DNA from: Phragmites australis
Taxonomy: Eukaryota; Streptophyta; Magnoliopsida; Poales; Poaceae
Reading direction: 5' to 3'
Assembly: GCF_958298935.1 (NCBI RefSeq)
Contig: NC_084943.1
Coordinates: forward strand, 19,647,001-19,711,000
Length of the DNA stretch: 64,000 bases
How positions within the stretch are numbered: the stretch's first letter is position 1; each line of letters begins with the position of its first letter. The translations under genes were made by a program, and so were the position numbers. The notes under the pieces were generated by a model. The model was not told the origin of the DNA and searched no databases. It worked only from the letters and a program-made list of their open reading frames with translations. Shown one piece after another: positions 22,201 to 33,664 of the stretch.

Positions 22201-22909
22201 ATGGACCAAAGTTTCTCGAAAACTACCCAAGCGTTATTCTATAACTATAAGCAACTTCCCATCCAACGCATGGCCCCAAGCTTATTTTGACTTCCTCTGT
22301 GGTGTGTCATTTTATATTCTTGGATTCTTAATTAACATGTATTGTATAGTTGTTCTATTCATTATTGACTATATGTTTCTTGATAGGGAGAGAAACACCA
22401 TCTGTTGCTGGAATAATCAATCCTGGTTCTGATGGGTTTTAGAAACTTTTCTTTAGACAAGAATAAATTGCTATTCCGGTTCACCATACGTGGGTCATCT
22501 ACTCCATCATATAAGCTATATCATTAAACAAGAAAGGAGTTCTTTATTCATTAGACATGAGGACATTAACGAGTTGCTAGCACAATGTTCATATTTGAAT
22601 GAGGTTTTTACCTATGTACCTCTTGCAAAATTGAAGCTATCTGCAATGCGCACCCAACTGTTGATGTATTTATCAACTTTGTGTCCTTCCGGAGGTTAGT
22701 TAGCATTTCAATATTATTTTTTTGGAAAGGCTGCATGATCCGAAGAAATTACATAGTCATTGTATTTGCGAAATTTGCAGTGCAGCAGCTTCTTCAATGT
22801 CTGCTTTGAAGCAACCAACAATAAGAGTCGTAGCCATTGTCGCTAAGGGTGCTCCTGGATTTGACACAAAGCAGCTAATTAGTTACGTACGTGCTAATAA
22901 TAAGATAGG
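22201..22909 (+). pseudogene. ATP-citrate lyase beta chain (ACLB) pseudogene, 5' part
   Basis: Pieces of the conserved ACLB N-terminus appear in order: FSKTTQALFYNYKQLPIQRM (about 22212-22274), FDFLCG (to about 22303), RETPSVAGIINPGSDGF (about 22389-22440) followed by a TAG where Gln is expected, KLFFRQE, IAIPVH (about 22467-22488), IEAICNAHPTVDVFINFVSF (about 22630-22692), and AAASSMSALKQPTIRVVAIV to KQLISYVRANNK (22781-about 22909). Intron positions with plausible splice sites remain (GTTAGT donor at 22695, TTTGCAG acceptor at 22780), so this is a duplicated genomic copy, not a processed one. The stops, a frameshift after QRM, an insertion of about 140 bp (22489-22629) and loss of the rest of the enzyme make it non-functional. 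The intact enzyme makes cytosolic acetyl-CoA with the alpha chain. Confidence 0.85.
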
Positions 22910-23302
22910 GACTTTGTTTTACTTGCACTATTTGCCTTTCAAATCTGAGTAGTTATCTGCAAGTTATCATCATAAAGCCCTTAGCGTAACATAATTTTGT
23001 TTAAATAAAGAATCATATTAAAAAAGTTTGTGAACATGGTAATGGATTTTGGATTCTTTTTTCATCCCAAATATTGGTATTTCATATGCTCTTTCATATT
23101 CTGACGTCCGCAAACACGTTTTCTCATGACATTTTTTTCAGAGACGCTCTTTCAAAGACGCTTTTTTGGATTTCTTTGAATTGTCAGCTTGTTATGACTA
23201 ATTTTAAATAAGTTAATAATATTATTATGTGTAAATTTTTAGTTCTCGTTACAACGTACGGATACGTAACTGGTTCGGCCTAATGATCCGTCTCATTGCA
23301 TG
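22910..23302. other. Intergenic between the ACLB remnant and the STR6-like gene
   Basis: AT-rich sequence without recognisable coding content. Its right end is the promoter of the following gene. Confidence 0.5.
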
Positions 23303-23317
23303 TTGGGCCGGCCCATA
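23303..23317. promoter_or_regulatory. Palindromic TGGGCC/GGCCCA (site II-like) promoter element
   Basis: TTGGGCCGGCCCATA lies about 100 bp before the ATG at 23408. TGGGCC/GGCCCA elements are known TCP-type binding sites in promoters of constitutively expressed plant genes. Its position just upstream of a housekeeping-type gene supports a promoter role. No TATA box is obvious, which fits this promoter class. Confidence 0.5.
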
Positions 23318-23407
23318 GGGTGTTGAAGACTTGTGAAGGCCCCACCACCACTGCGCCACCTAGTCGTCTTCGTTTCGTCCTCCTCCCGCCGCCGCTAGGG
23401 TTTTGCG

Positions 23408-26328
23408 ATGGACGCGACGCCGCCGCAGCAGCAGCAGCGAAGAGGCGGGGTTGGAGACGGCGATCGGTGCGGCGTGTTGCTCTACTACAAGTACGCCGAG
23501 GTGCCCGACGCCGCCTCGCTCGCCGCGTTCTACGAGGCGCACTGCCGCGGCCTCGCACTCGTCGGCCGCGTCCGCGTCGGCCCCGACGGCGTCAATGCCA
23601 CGGTAGTACCTTCCCCCTCCCCCCACCTCTCTCTCACTCCCCCTTCTCGCCATCGAAGGCGGCGCCTTTGAGAGCGAAAATATCGAGCTTTGTGGATTTG
23701 TAGTGTTCTTGAATGCTTTCATGGTGACCTCGCGGGCCTTGCGTTTGGTGTTGGTAGCTTGGGGGGCGGATGACGGCGCTGGAGAAGCATATTGCGGAGA
23801 TGAGCTCCAAAACCTTGTTCGAGGGCACGGACTTCAAGCTGGCGTCCTGCGAGGATCCTGTCGACGAGAGGGTCGCGAGGGAGTGCGGCTTCACCTCGCT
23901 CTCCGTTCGGGTCGTGAAGGTTATTGCCTTTCCATCCAGTAGAAGGTCACCCTTTAGTAGTTATCCGTTACAGCTGGTTTTGAATTGTTGCCGCATTGGC
24001 AGGAGCTAGTTACTCTGTGTTCCAACCCGACGGTGGCACCCCCAGAGATTTCGAGCGCTGGGAGACACTTGTCGGCCGCTGAGTTCAACTCGATACTACA
24101 AAGTGTCGGTGAGTGGATTGTCAAAGTTTGTCCATGTTTGTATGGATTGCTGATTCTTGGCTTAGGAGCGAATCATAATTGCAAAGCTGGACTATTCTTT
24201 TAGCGGGAAATAGTTTGGATGCTGAGGCACCTGCGGAGAAGAATGAAGTAGTTGTCTTGGATGCGAGGAATGTGTATGAGACACGGATCGGCAAGTTCAA
24301 TGTACCAAATGTAGAGACATTAGATCCGGAAATCAGGCAGTACAGTGATTTGCCATCGTGGATAGATGGCCATACGGAGAAGCTCCGCGGGAAGTCAATT
24401 CTGATGTATGTTTGGCAAGATCTCTGACATAACTTTTTGAATTAGGCTGATGTATTTGGCAAGCAATCTGCTTAACTACCTTTTTGGTATTTATAGGTAC
24501 TGCACGGGAGGTATACGCTGTGAGATGGCATCAGCTTATATTCGCTCAAAAGGTGAAGGCTTTGAGAATGTTTTTCAGGTAAATTGCAACCCTTTGACAA
24601 ATTTGTCTTTAATCTCTAGTTCTTGTCCATGTTGAGTAGTTTGCCTTTTTTACGACAGTTTCTTGTTATGTTTTATCAGCTATATGGTGGCATTCAGAGA
24701 TATCTAGAGCAATTCCCAGATGGTGGCTATTTTGATGGAAAGAATTTTGTATTTGACCATAGGTCTGTAGTGTTCTGATACAGTCTTCTCGAACCTCAAA
24801 ATATCCCTGTAGCAGTTCCTCAGTTTCCTTAGCTCTTACTTCATACAATGTCATTTAACAGAATCTCAGTGGGAAGCCTGAAAGAAAACATACTTGGAAC
24901 GTGTTTGATATGCGGTTCTTCGTACGATGACTATTCAGCCTGTTGTCGCTGCAGCCATTGCAGAATGTTGGTCTTAGTGTGTCCTACATGTCAGGTCTCT
25001 CAAATGCAAACCCTCTTGAAAAAATTCCTGGTGATTGTCACCTTATAATTATGCTCTTTTCAACATCTTCTCCATGCAACTGAATTTATGGGCTAAATCC
25101 TCTCATTTTATGCTCCAGGATTCTACTAAGAAATATGTATGTGAGCTATGTCAGAAGAATGGAGAAGAATCCTGCCGAATATCACCAACGCAAGACTGTG
25201 AAATACAGTTAGGATTATCTGAATCTTCTGACTTTGAAAAAACATCCATAAGCAATGACTTTGCAACCTCCAAATTTCCCAGGAGTAATGGTAAGGTCTG
25301 TATCAGTTTACCTTTGCAGCCTCTTGACTTTACACCATGTCTTCTTTCCAGTCATATGCTATAGCTAGAATTACTGAATTGAAGCACGGGGCTTGAACAA
25401 GACAGACAGATAAATATTTGATTTGGTAATCACAAGTCATAAGATCAATATTAACTTCATGAGACATCTATCAACTCTGACAACATAATTGCATGCTGTT
25501 TGAGTCCATTTGTATCGTTTCACACCCAATCATTTGTGCTCTTCAATTTGCTGTGGTCTGGGCTATTAAGCATGCAATTTTAACTTGGTGAGACGTTGGG
25601 CAGGTAGTGAGCAGCTGAAAAGGTTGAGGATCCTCTGCTTGCATGGTTTCCGTCAGAATGCATCCAATTTTAAAGGGAGAACATCTGCACTTGCCAAGAA
25701 ACTGAAGCATATTGCTGAGCTTGTTTTTATAGATGCTCCTCATGAGCTTTCCTTTGTATACCATCCAATCCAGGGCCACTGCTCTGACAAACCCTCACCT
25801 CCGTCTGTGACAGCAAAACAAAAATTTGCATGGCTCATTTCTCCGAACTCTAGCTGCAATGCGGAGCAAGATTGGAAGGTTGCAGATGCGCCATTTGACC
25901 CTCTTCAGTATCAGCAACAAACCAAAGGCTTTGAGGAATCATATGCGTACCTTGAAAATGCAATCTCTCAGGTGAGGAGCTTCGATGGAATTCTTGGTTT
26001 CTCTCAGGGTGCAGCAATGGCTGCCTTATTCTGCAAGCAGCAACAGAAGACCACTGGTTCTCTGAAATTCAGGTTCGGTATATTCTGCTCTGGATATCCA
26101 GCACCAGTTGGTGATTTCGACAGCGAATGGATCAAGCTCCCCTCACTCCATTGTTTCGGCAATGCGGAAGGCCATGACAGGCAGATAGCAAACAGGGCAA
26201 GCATTGAACTTGCTGGTCTGTTTGCGCAGGATTGCTGCTCCATTGTTGAGCATGACATGGGACACATAATCCCCACGCGGCCGCCCTACATTGATCAGAT
26301 TAAAGATTTTCTTTGTAAGTTCCAGTGA
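23408..26328 (+). CDS. STR6: Rhodanese-like domain protein 6 type (rhodanese plus FSH1 serine hydrolase)
   Basis: Nine exons close in frame: 23408-23602, 23758-23919, 24003-24108, 24204-24405, 24497-24578, 24680-24762, 24862-24994, 25119-25290 and 25604-26328, all GT-AG, giving 619 aa. The N-terminus (YYKYAEVPDAASLAAFY, GVNAT, FEGTDFKLASCEDP) resembles the acylphosphatase-like domain of TrhO/UPF0176 proteins. A rhodanese domain follows (VVVLDARNVYETRIGKF, then CTGGIRC with active Cys at about 224), then a Cys-rich zinc-binding-like stretch (CLICGSSYDDYSACCRCSHC, CPTC, CELC). The last exon is an FSH1-type alpha/beta hydrolase: LCLHGFRQN, nucleophile GFSQGA (Ser512), candidate acid Asp near 570 and His599 in MGHIIP. 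TrhO homologues in bacteria hydroxylate tRNA uridine-34; whether the plant fusion does is unknown. The serine hydrolase substrate is also unknown. The domain order equals Arabidopsis STR6. The start ATG at 23408 is followed by a Gln repeat. Confidence 0.92.
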
Positions 26329-27051
26329 AATGTTTGCAAGTGACTGTATTCTGTTGTAACTTATAAGCTGCAACCTGCTTTGGTGCCCTACCTTAAGTTG
26401 TAACTTATAAGATGCGTTCTGGATCACTCAACGTGTTTTTGATGGCCTGTGTTTTGCGTTTAATTGCGCAAACCAATTTGTGATATTTTGAGTTGTTCGC
26501 CGGTGCGGCGTAATCATATCCTTTGACATTACAAATTCTGAATTCAAAAAACTTGCGGCTCCGTCCACGCAAGCCTTCCCTGTTATTTACGAAATTTTGG
26601 ACAAATTCTAATAGAAAAATACTAATTGAAACTCGTGCGTTCCAAGCCAAACTGGCTATATGAGATGTGTCAGGGCCCACGTTCCAGTGATACAAAATAT
26701 ACCGTTGGAGCGTGGGTGAATCGGCGGCGAGAGGACGCGCAGGCGGAGGCCGTGATGCGGGAGGAGCTGCAGGCGGGCGACTGGTGAGTACGAAAGCTTG
26801 CCCGACCTCGTGAGGCGGCGCGCTTGCTTGCCGGCTGAGTGGAGGGTCGTCCAGCTTGAGCCCACGGGCGACGAGCTGGAGGGCGGGCGTGGGATACGAG
26901 GGAGCGCCACGGCCGGAGCAGAAGGGAGGCGGGGCTGGTGGCCGCTGGGAGGAAGAGAAAGCGGCTGAGGCTGACAGAAAGGGGCATTTGTGTCAAGTAT
27001 TTGAGCCAGCGGTAAAAATGCAAATCCCTAGAATTTTTTACAATGATTAAA
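26329..27051. other. Intergenic between STR6-like and ICP55-like genes
   Basis: Starts with the 3' UTR of the upstream gene. 26700-26985 is GC-rich with open frames on both strands but no recognisable protein. It could be a captured gene fragment. Confidence 0.4.
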
Positions 27052-27471
27052 GGTGTGTTCGGTCTTCGGACGGGGTTTAATATAGATGTATAGTATAGTT
27101 TAATTGAGTAGGATTATATTTATTAAAAATAAAAATATTTAGTTAGTTGTATCTATTTTTTTAAGTTAAGTTTTTGTATGATTGATTGAATTTAAAATTG
27201 TATGAGTGAATGTAAGAGTTGAAATTGTTATTAATTGCTCATATAAAGATGATTTTGTGATAATAACAAATAGATTCATCTGTATGAGTGAATGCAGGAG
27301 TCTACATTCGTCGGACCAAATTGTAGAGTAAAGCTTTAAGTTAGAATAAAAATATATATTTATATCAACCAAATCAGACTATAACAATAAATACGAATAA
27401 CCAATTATGCTTTTTTTTTTATACGCATCTTCCGGACAGGCTGGGCTAAATTCGGGCAACCAAAACACACC
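27052..27471. mobile_element. Possible MITE (GGTGTGTT termini)
   Basis: An AT-rich block of 420 bp begins GGTGTGTTCGGTC and ends GCAACCAAAACACACC, whose reverse complement GGTGTGTTTTGGTTGC matches at the first eight bases and again at GGT. Such termini are frequent in grass MITEs. No convincing target-site copy was found. Confidence 0.4.
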
Positions 27472-27600
27472 AATGGATTTTTTTTTCCATTAAAAAAACA
27501 GGCACAACGATCTGGACTGCTACATATGCTTTAAGATTGGTGACAGATAGAGAGAGAAGAAGAGGCGAGTCCAACTCTAGCAAGGTTTTAGGCTGCTGCC

Positions 27601-30600
27601 ATGGCCATGGCGGCGCGACTGCTGCGACGAACGGCGCTAGCAAGCGAGGTAACCAGATCGTCGGAGCAGCCCACTCCCGTAGTCCCGTCCCTTCTTTTTT
27701 CCTCTTTTTCTGTTTTTTTCCCGGGTAGAGAAGGTGAAGGGGGTTTCCGGCTGCTGCTTTCCTTATCCCTTCATCGGATCTCCCGGACGCTTTCTTAGCG
27801 AAATAATTCTTGAAGGTAGTTTCCTGAGGCTTGAATTGGGCGCGTGTAGCTTGAAGGCACTAGTTTTACTATTCTGTTACAAGTTGTATGCTTCAGTCCA
27901 AAGCAGGGAGCTCCTTGCTCAATTTGTTGCTGGCCCTTAGAAATCTTGGTGATGCGTGGCATGGCTGGGTAAAGATTGGTGGTGTTACCTTATAGGCGAG
28001 GTAGTTTCGGATGCTTTGGCCTCGGTTGGATTAGTAGTTGTTGATGAAAATTCCTCTGTGCTGTGTCAGTAAAGCTTCCTTCCAGGTTTGATTTCGAGGT
28101 TGTTCTTGGTTAAATTTGTGTTGAATTATGCGGATTGCATGTGCGTCGTTTTTCTTGTAAAAAGGACGTTGTTAGCTTTGTCTTCTTTCTTAGCTACGTT
28201 TGTATTTCCTGATCGTCAGCTGAATCAGAGTACTGCCACAGTGCTAGAATGATTGTATTTCGTTGGTTAGTTTGGGTGCCCAAGCTTATTGTTAGATATA
28301 GCCGTATAGGTTTTCTTTCCTGATGCAAAGTGGCAAATTCTTCTCATGAGTCACTACGCATGACCCTTTTTGTTTACTTAGTACTCGCAGTTAGATGGTA
28401 TGGACACGAAGCAAATACCTCTCTTTTATCATTGTTTACCAGGATAGTGATTCATCTCTTTCTTGCAATGTTGCACCCAGGTAGCATCTCGATTTTTATC
28501 TGCTTCTCACGGTTTGGTTCAGCGAGCTGCATACACCTCTGGAGGAATAGTTGATGTTGGCCAGCCAACACCCCAGTCTCATCCTAAGGTATTGCCAATC
28601 TCATTTCTTGCTTGTGGTGGTGCCAAATTTCGCAGGCATGCTAAGTTGCTGACAGTTTAGTGTCTCTGTACTTTGGTATTTAGAGTTTAGACACTGCTTC
28701 AAGTCATGTGTTTCTCTGTAGATTTAAGTAGGAGCTAATTCTTAAAGTATGTTTAAGGCATCCGTTTTCCGAATGCTGCAATATGTTGCCTCTTAGCTAT
28801 TTCAATATCAGTTTATATACATAGGCAGTGCAACTCAGTTCGTGTGCATACTTTCCCATCTTGTAATGGAAACTTCAGTTTCTATGTGAGATATGCTGCA
28901 GGACCACCAGGGAAACATATGCATCTCTAACATAGTAACATTGCCATTTTTGGTGCCACTCTAAATAGGATCTTGCCACCTTATGTTCCTCTTGCTCTGT
29001 ACTAATATCTATAACTAAGGCCTGGCACCTCAGTTCATTTTCAAGCTTGACTTAGCCATGAGCCCATAATCCTCATGCAGAAAAGTTGAAGTTGGGGTAG
29101 CAGGTTGTCCTCATTGCTTACGATCTTGTATAGGCTTATAAGCTGGATCTACACAAACTACTTCATTATTTGTCAAACAAACTAATTAATCCAGCTTATA
29201 AGTTACAAGAGCAATAATCTAGTACACTAAAATATACTTTTTTTCTGTGCAGATTTCGTTAAATTTCACTCTTATTATTGTTTTTTATAAACCAATTGGG
29301 CGTGTATTTTCTTAAGCATTGTGACACTGTGAACCAGTTATTAGCTGATGGGGAGATCACACCAGGCATCCCAAGTGAGGAGTACATCTCTAGAAGAACA
29401 AGGCTTTTGGAGGTTCTGCCTGAAAAGAGCTTGGCTATTATTGCCTCTGCAGATCAGCAGATGATGACTGATGTAGTGCCATATCCATTCAGACAGAGTG
29501 GTGATTACCTGTACATTACAGGTTGTATACAACCCGGTGGTGTAGCAGTTTTGAGTGAAGAAACTGGATTATGTATGTTCATGCCAGATACAGATAAGGA
29601 GGTAATGAGCTCTTATTCTGATACCTTTTCTAGATGAGGCACACAATTCTTATTAATGTGTTATTGTGCTAGGATGTACTTTGGCAAGGTCAGACTGCTG
29701 GAGTTGAGGCAGCCGTGGATTTTTTTAAAGCAGATAAAGCATTTCCACTTAGTCAGATGCAGAAGGTCAGCACTCAGATTTTCTCTCAGCGTTATTTATT
29801 CCATCACTTTTGATCACTAGTTGTTACTTCCTGCTAGTGATACTACTTTGTTAGTTGTCGATTACTGAATTCTCCACCATTAACACCACTACTACTGAAA
29901 TGTAGATCCTTCCTGAAATAATTGAGCGGTCAAAAGTGGTGTATCACAATGTGAAGACATCATCTTCTTCTTATAGGAACTTGGATGCCTTCCGTAGGGC
30001 ATCGCTCAACAATAGAGTAAAAGATCTTACATATTACACCGATGAATTACGGTGGATCAAGTCAAAATCGGAAACTAGGTTGATGAGGGAATCAGCATCT
30101 ATTGTTTCTCAGGTATTTTGTTAAATCTTTACCTTTGGTATCGCGTGATGTTAGGACATATTGAATCTTTCTCAGTTCAACCCTGCGTAGAGAAATGTGG
30201 TTGGTATTCCAGTTCAGAATATCAGTCTAACTTGCAGGTGGTACAGTTAAAGAGGAAATGGAGTTATTCTGGTTGAAGGGGTCCAGGGGGGTATTTAATT
30301 AGACCATGGTGGTTGATGCAGGTAAAACCGCTGCTAGAGGACTAGATGGGGGGCACAAGGTACCTTAGCTAATGAGATAGGTGTGGACCAATATGTAGTC
30401 CTTTTTCGTTTGGTAAACCCAAAGGTACACGCTTCACCAATGAAGCATAATTTCCCTATTGATTGTGCATACCACTCCATCCTGCACATATTTCCCTGCC
30501 TCCTAGTTGGCTCCATAACTCACGGTTTGCACTCCGACACCCCACATAATACATCTCCCTACCATTGGTTGGACCTCCAACAAGATGCCACTGGAAATAG

Positions 30601-32369
30601 CTCTGTTTATATACTACGTCTGGAATTTCTAGTTCTAGTAGGGACTTGGCAGTATACAAGACACAAGTTTCAAGGCTAAAACACAAGACCAAGTGATTGA
30701 CTTTCTGCAAGACACATACATAATGATCAAATGGTGTAACGGTTGACTTAAATATGTGCCACAACTCGAATTTTTCAGAGTACTGACTTGTTCTCTCTAC
30801 TTGACCAGTCTCTTTTACAAACAATGTTGCTATCGAGGACCCACAAGGAGGAAAGCCAGTTGGCGGCTAAGATTGAATACGAGTGCAAAATGAGAGGTGC
30901 CCAAAGAATGGCGTAAGCATTCTGTTGTGTCTATTCTTCTTATCCATTCATTTGTTAATTGGTAGTTGAATGAAGTTCTTATACATGGGCAATATGAGAT
31001 CAATATTAGATCAAGGAACTAATTATTGTTTATTGATGGAGCAAGGTGCTAGTCTCAGATTACTTACCTGGTGTTTTGTTGCCATATCTTAGGTTCCATC
31101 CAGTAGTTGGTGGAGGAGCAAATGGTAGTGTTATACATTACTCAAGAAATGACAGAAAGGTAGACTTTTTTCTCTCTCATTGGCTCATTGCACATCTCAG
31201 CGCTATCTTCTTGTAAAGTTAATGCAGCTTGTTGACAGATCAAATCAGGTGAACTTCTGCTCATGGATGTTGGCTGCGAGTATCATGGCTACCTTAGCGA
31301 TCTGACTCGAACATGGCCACCCTGTGGCAGATTTTCACCTGCTCAGGTAAGTGCTCAACTCTTGTTGTCCTTTTTAGGGATATGCAATACTTGTATACTA
31401 CAGAAAAAAAGCTTTACTTTGGACTTTTCAAGACTTGAGCTCAGAGTTTCCCTCGCCTTGATCCCAGGAAGAACTATACAGCCTAATACTGGAGACAAAT
31501 AAGGAATGCATAAAGCTTTGTAAACCAGGCGCAAGCATTAACGAGATACACAATTATTCGGTACGTCTTCAGTGTTGGCACTGATTTCTTTGTTTTTCCT
31601 GGAAATAAGCATTTTACATGTCATGAGAAATTTCGAAAGATCCATGTCTCAAATCCTGCAACTGCAGGTTAAGATGCTGATAAAAGGATTCCAAGAACTT
31701 GGAATTCTGGAGAAGGGAAAATCCATCCAGTACAATTATTTGAATCCAACAGCAATAGGTTTCACTTTCCCTCTGTCTGTTCTTTAGATTTGTTCTTCAA
31801 TGCAAGGATTGGGCCCTGGGGACAACCATAACCCTTTGTGTCCCGGTTTCCAGGTCATTCGTTAGGAATGGATATTCATGACTCCGTAACACTCACCAAG
31901 GACAAACCCTTGGAACCCGGCGTGGTAAGTTGATGTCCTCCTCCTTCCTGCCTAGCTGTGTTCATGCTTTGCCTGAATCAGTGTACCTCCAGGTCATTTT
32001 CAAGTTCCGGCACTGACAGGATGTTCTCCATGTGCGCAGATAATAACGATCGAGCCCGGGATTTATATCCCACCGGTCCCGATATTGAACGAGAATGCGC
32101 CGGACAGGTACCGTGGCATTGGAATAAGGATAGAGGATGAGGTCCTCATCACCGAGAACGGGCACGAGGTATAACATCATTCATCCTGGACAGATTGGGT
32201 GTTGGGATGGTAAGAGTTGCCATCACAGATTCATTTCACGGTGGTCATCTCATCGCAGGTCCTGACGGCGTCGGTGCCGAAGGAGATCCCCCACTTAACC
32301 ACCCTGATGAGCATGGGAGGCAGCGACGCCGCGATGGACGGCCATGAGCTGCGAGCTGCGTGTCGCTGA
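27601..32369 (+). CDS. ICP55: Mitochondrial intermediate cleaving peptidase ICP55-type (M24B aminopeptidase P)
   Basis: Thirteen exons close exactly: 27601-27648, 28481-28588, 29338-29601, 29673-29765, 29906-30112, 30809-30912, 31093-31159, 31239-31346, 31468-31560, 31668-31758, 31854-31924, 32040-32168 and 32259-32369, all GT-AG, giving 497 aa. The N-terminus (MAMAARLLRRTALASE, then RAAYTSGG) is an Arg-rich, acid-poor mitochondrial presequence. Residues from about 50 (GEITPGIPSEEY, PYPFRQSGDYLYITG) form the aminopeptidase P N-terminal domain. The catalytic pita-bread domain has all five metal ligands: Asp307 (MDVG), Asp318 (SDLTRTWP), His396 (GHSLGMDIHD), Glu423 (TIEPG) and Glu450 (RIEDE). 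ICP55 removes one residue from presequence-processed mitochondrial proteins, which stabilises them. The gene lies 1.27 kb downstream of the STR6-like gene on the same strand. The second Met (27607) could also serve as start. Confidence 0.94.
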
Positions 32370-33664
32370 GAGGCTCGCCCATCCTGACCAGATCGCCCAT
32401 CTTCCACCGAGGATCGCCGCATCTGCGCCCCGTCCGCATTCACTCTTCTGTCGTAGCCAGATGGCGAGCCGTGCTGCAGGCCTCACCTGATATGGGCACG
32501 TCGGAATACAAAAACTGCAGAAAATCCATTCCATCCGTTCATGTATGATTACAAGAACAAGAATTCAGAAAAGTTGTTTGCATCGCCGAGAAAAAGACCC
32601 GATTTATGTAAATTTCTGGAGGCCAGAAAGCTGTAGGCTGAGACCTAAAAGCAACGGGGCAGCATTGTGGTTCAGCTTTCACACGGCTAACCGTCGTCAT
32701 CGCGTCCGGTTAGCCGAACGAAGGCTGAACATAACCATGCCGTGACCACAGGGCCATGTCGTCATCATGCAACCATTTGAACCCAGCCGGTGGGTGCCCG
32801 GAGGCAGGGTGGCAGGCGACGACCTGCGAGCCTGGCAGCCATGAATGTGCCTGCCCTCCTGTTAGTTTTCCGTGTGCTGTTGCTTTCTCGGTTTGGATGC
32901 GTTCGTCCACGACGACGCCATGCACGGATGGGAGCGAGCTGGAGAAAGAATATTGCGAGCGAGGTGCAGTGGCAGCGCAGCACGGCCGTATCCATGGCGA
33001 CCTGCCGCTTTGAATGCGGCACAGGGAAGACGCGTCGTCCGGGGCTCCGGATGCCGACCCTGACGTGCATGCGCTCATGGGCCACGGAGAGAGAGATCTA
33101 CTACTACTCTTGCGTGTGAGGCACTCCCCGGTCTCGCAGTGCCGCGTTATATCTTCCGGACTGTTCGAACTTCCGCCTTTCAGTTCAGTCCGGAACAGGC
33201 AGCATCAGGACAGGATGTCCTTGTCTCGTTTTCATAGAGAGAAATGCACACAGCTTTGCGTACTTACTGTGCGGTGATCATATCTCTCACATAATACTTA
33301 TTCATCTATTGATTCTCTCTTTTTTTTTTCTGTGATTTTTTACCTATTTTTTGACATAACTGGAATTTTCGTCATCGCGGAAGAAGGAGCAAGTCATGTG
33401 ATGTCCGGGCGATCGAAGATTTCACGTTTCGGACGAAAACGAGCAAGTCACAGGTGGTAGTGCACTGCAGCTTAATCTCCTACCGTCCTACACTACACCG
33501 TTCATGGCGCGTCGCCTCGTCAAAATCTGGAACCGATGAACCGTCTGGTCCATCTCTCCTCCTGGCCAGCGTCGTATCTATCAAGTCTGAGCTGGCCGTC
33601 CGTCCATCTTTTTCCGGACCGAACCCGATGGCGGAGGACGGCGTTTCGGGATCTGGTTACCTCG
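32370..33664. other. 3' flank of ICP55-like gene; no further gene recognised
   Basis: The 3' UTR is followed by GC-rich sequence (32690-33130) with overlapping open frames in several phases, none resembling a known protein, then AT-rich sequence. The GC-rich island could be another captured fragment. Confidence 0.45.

Noticed and set aside
26670..27023. 117-codon minus-strand gene between STR6-like and ICP55-like genes
   Set aside because: Low-complexity Arg/Ser/Ala frame in a GC-rich patch without recognisable domain or splice context.
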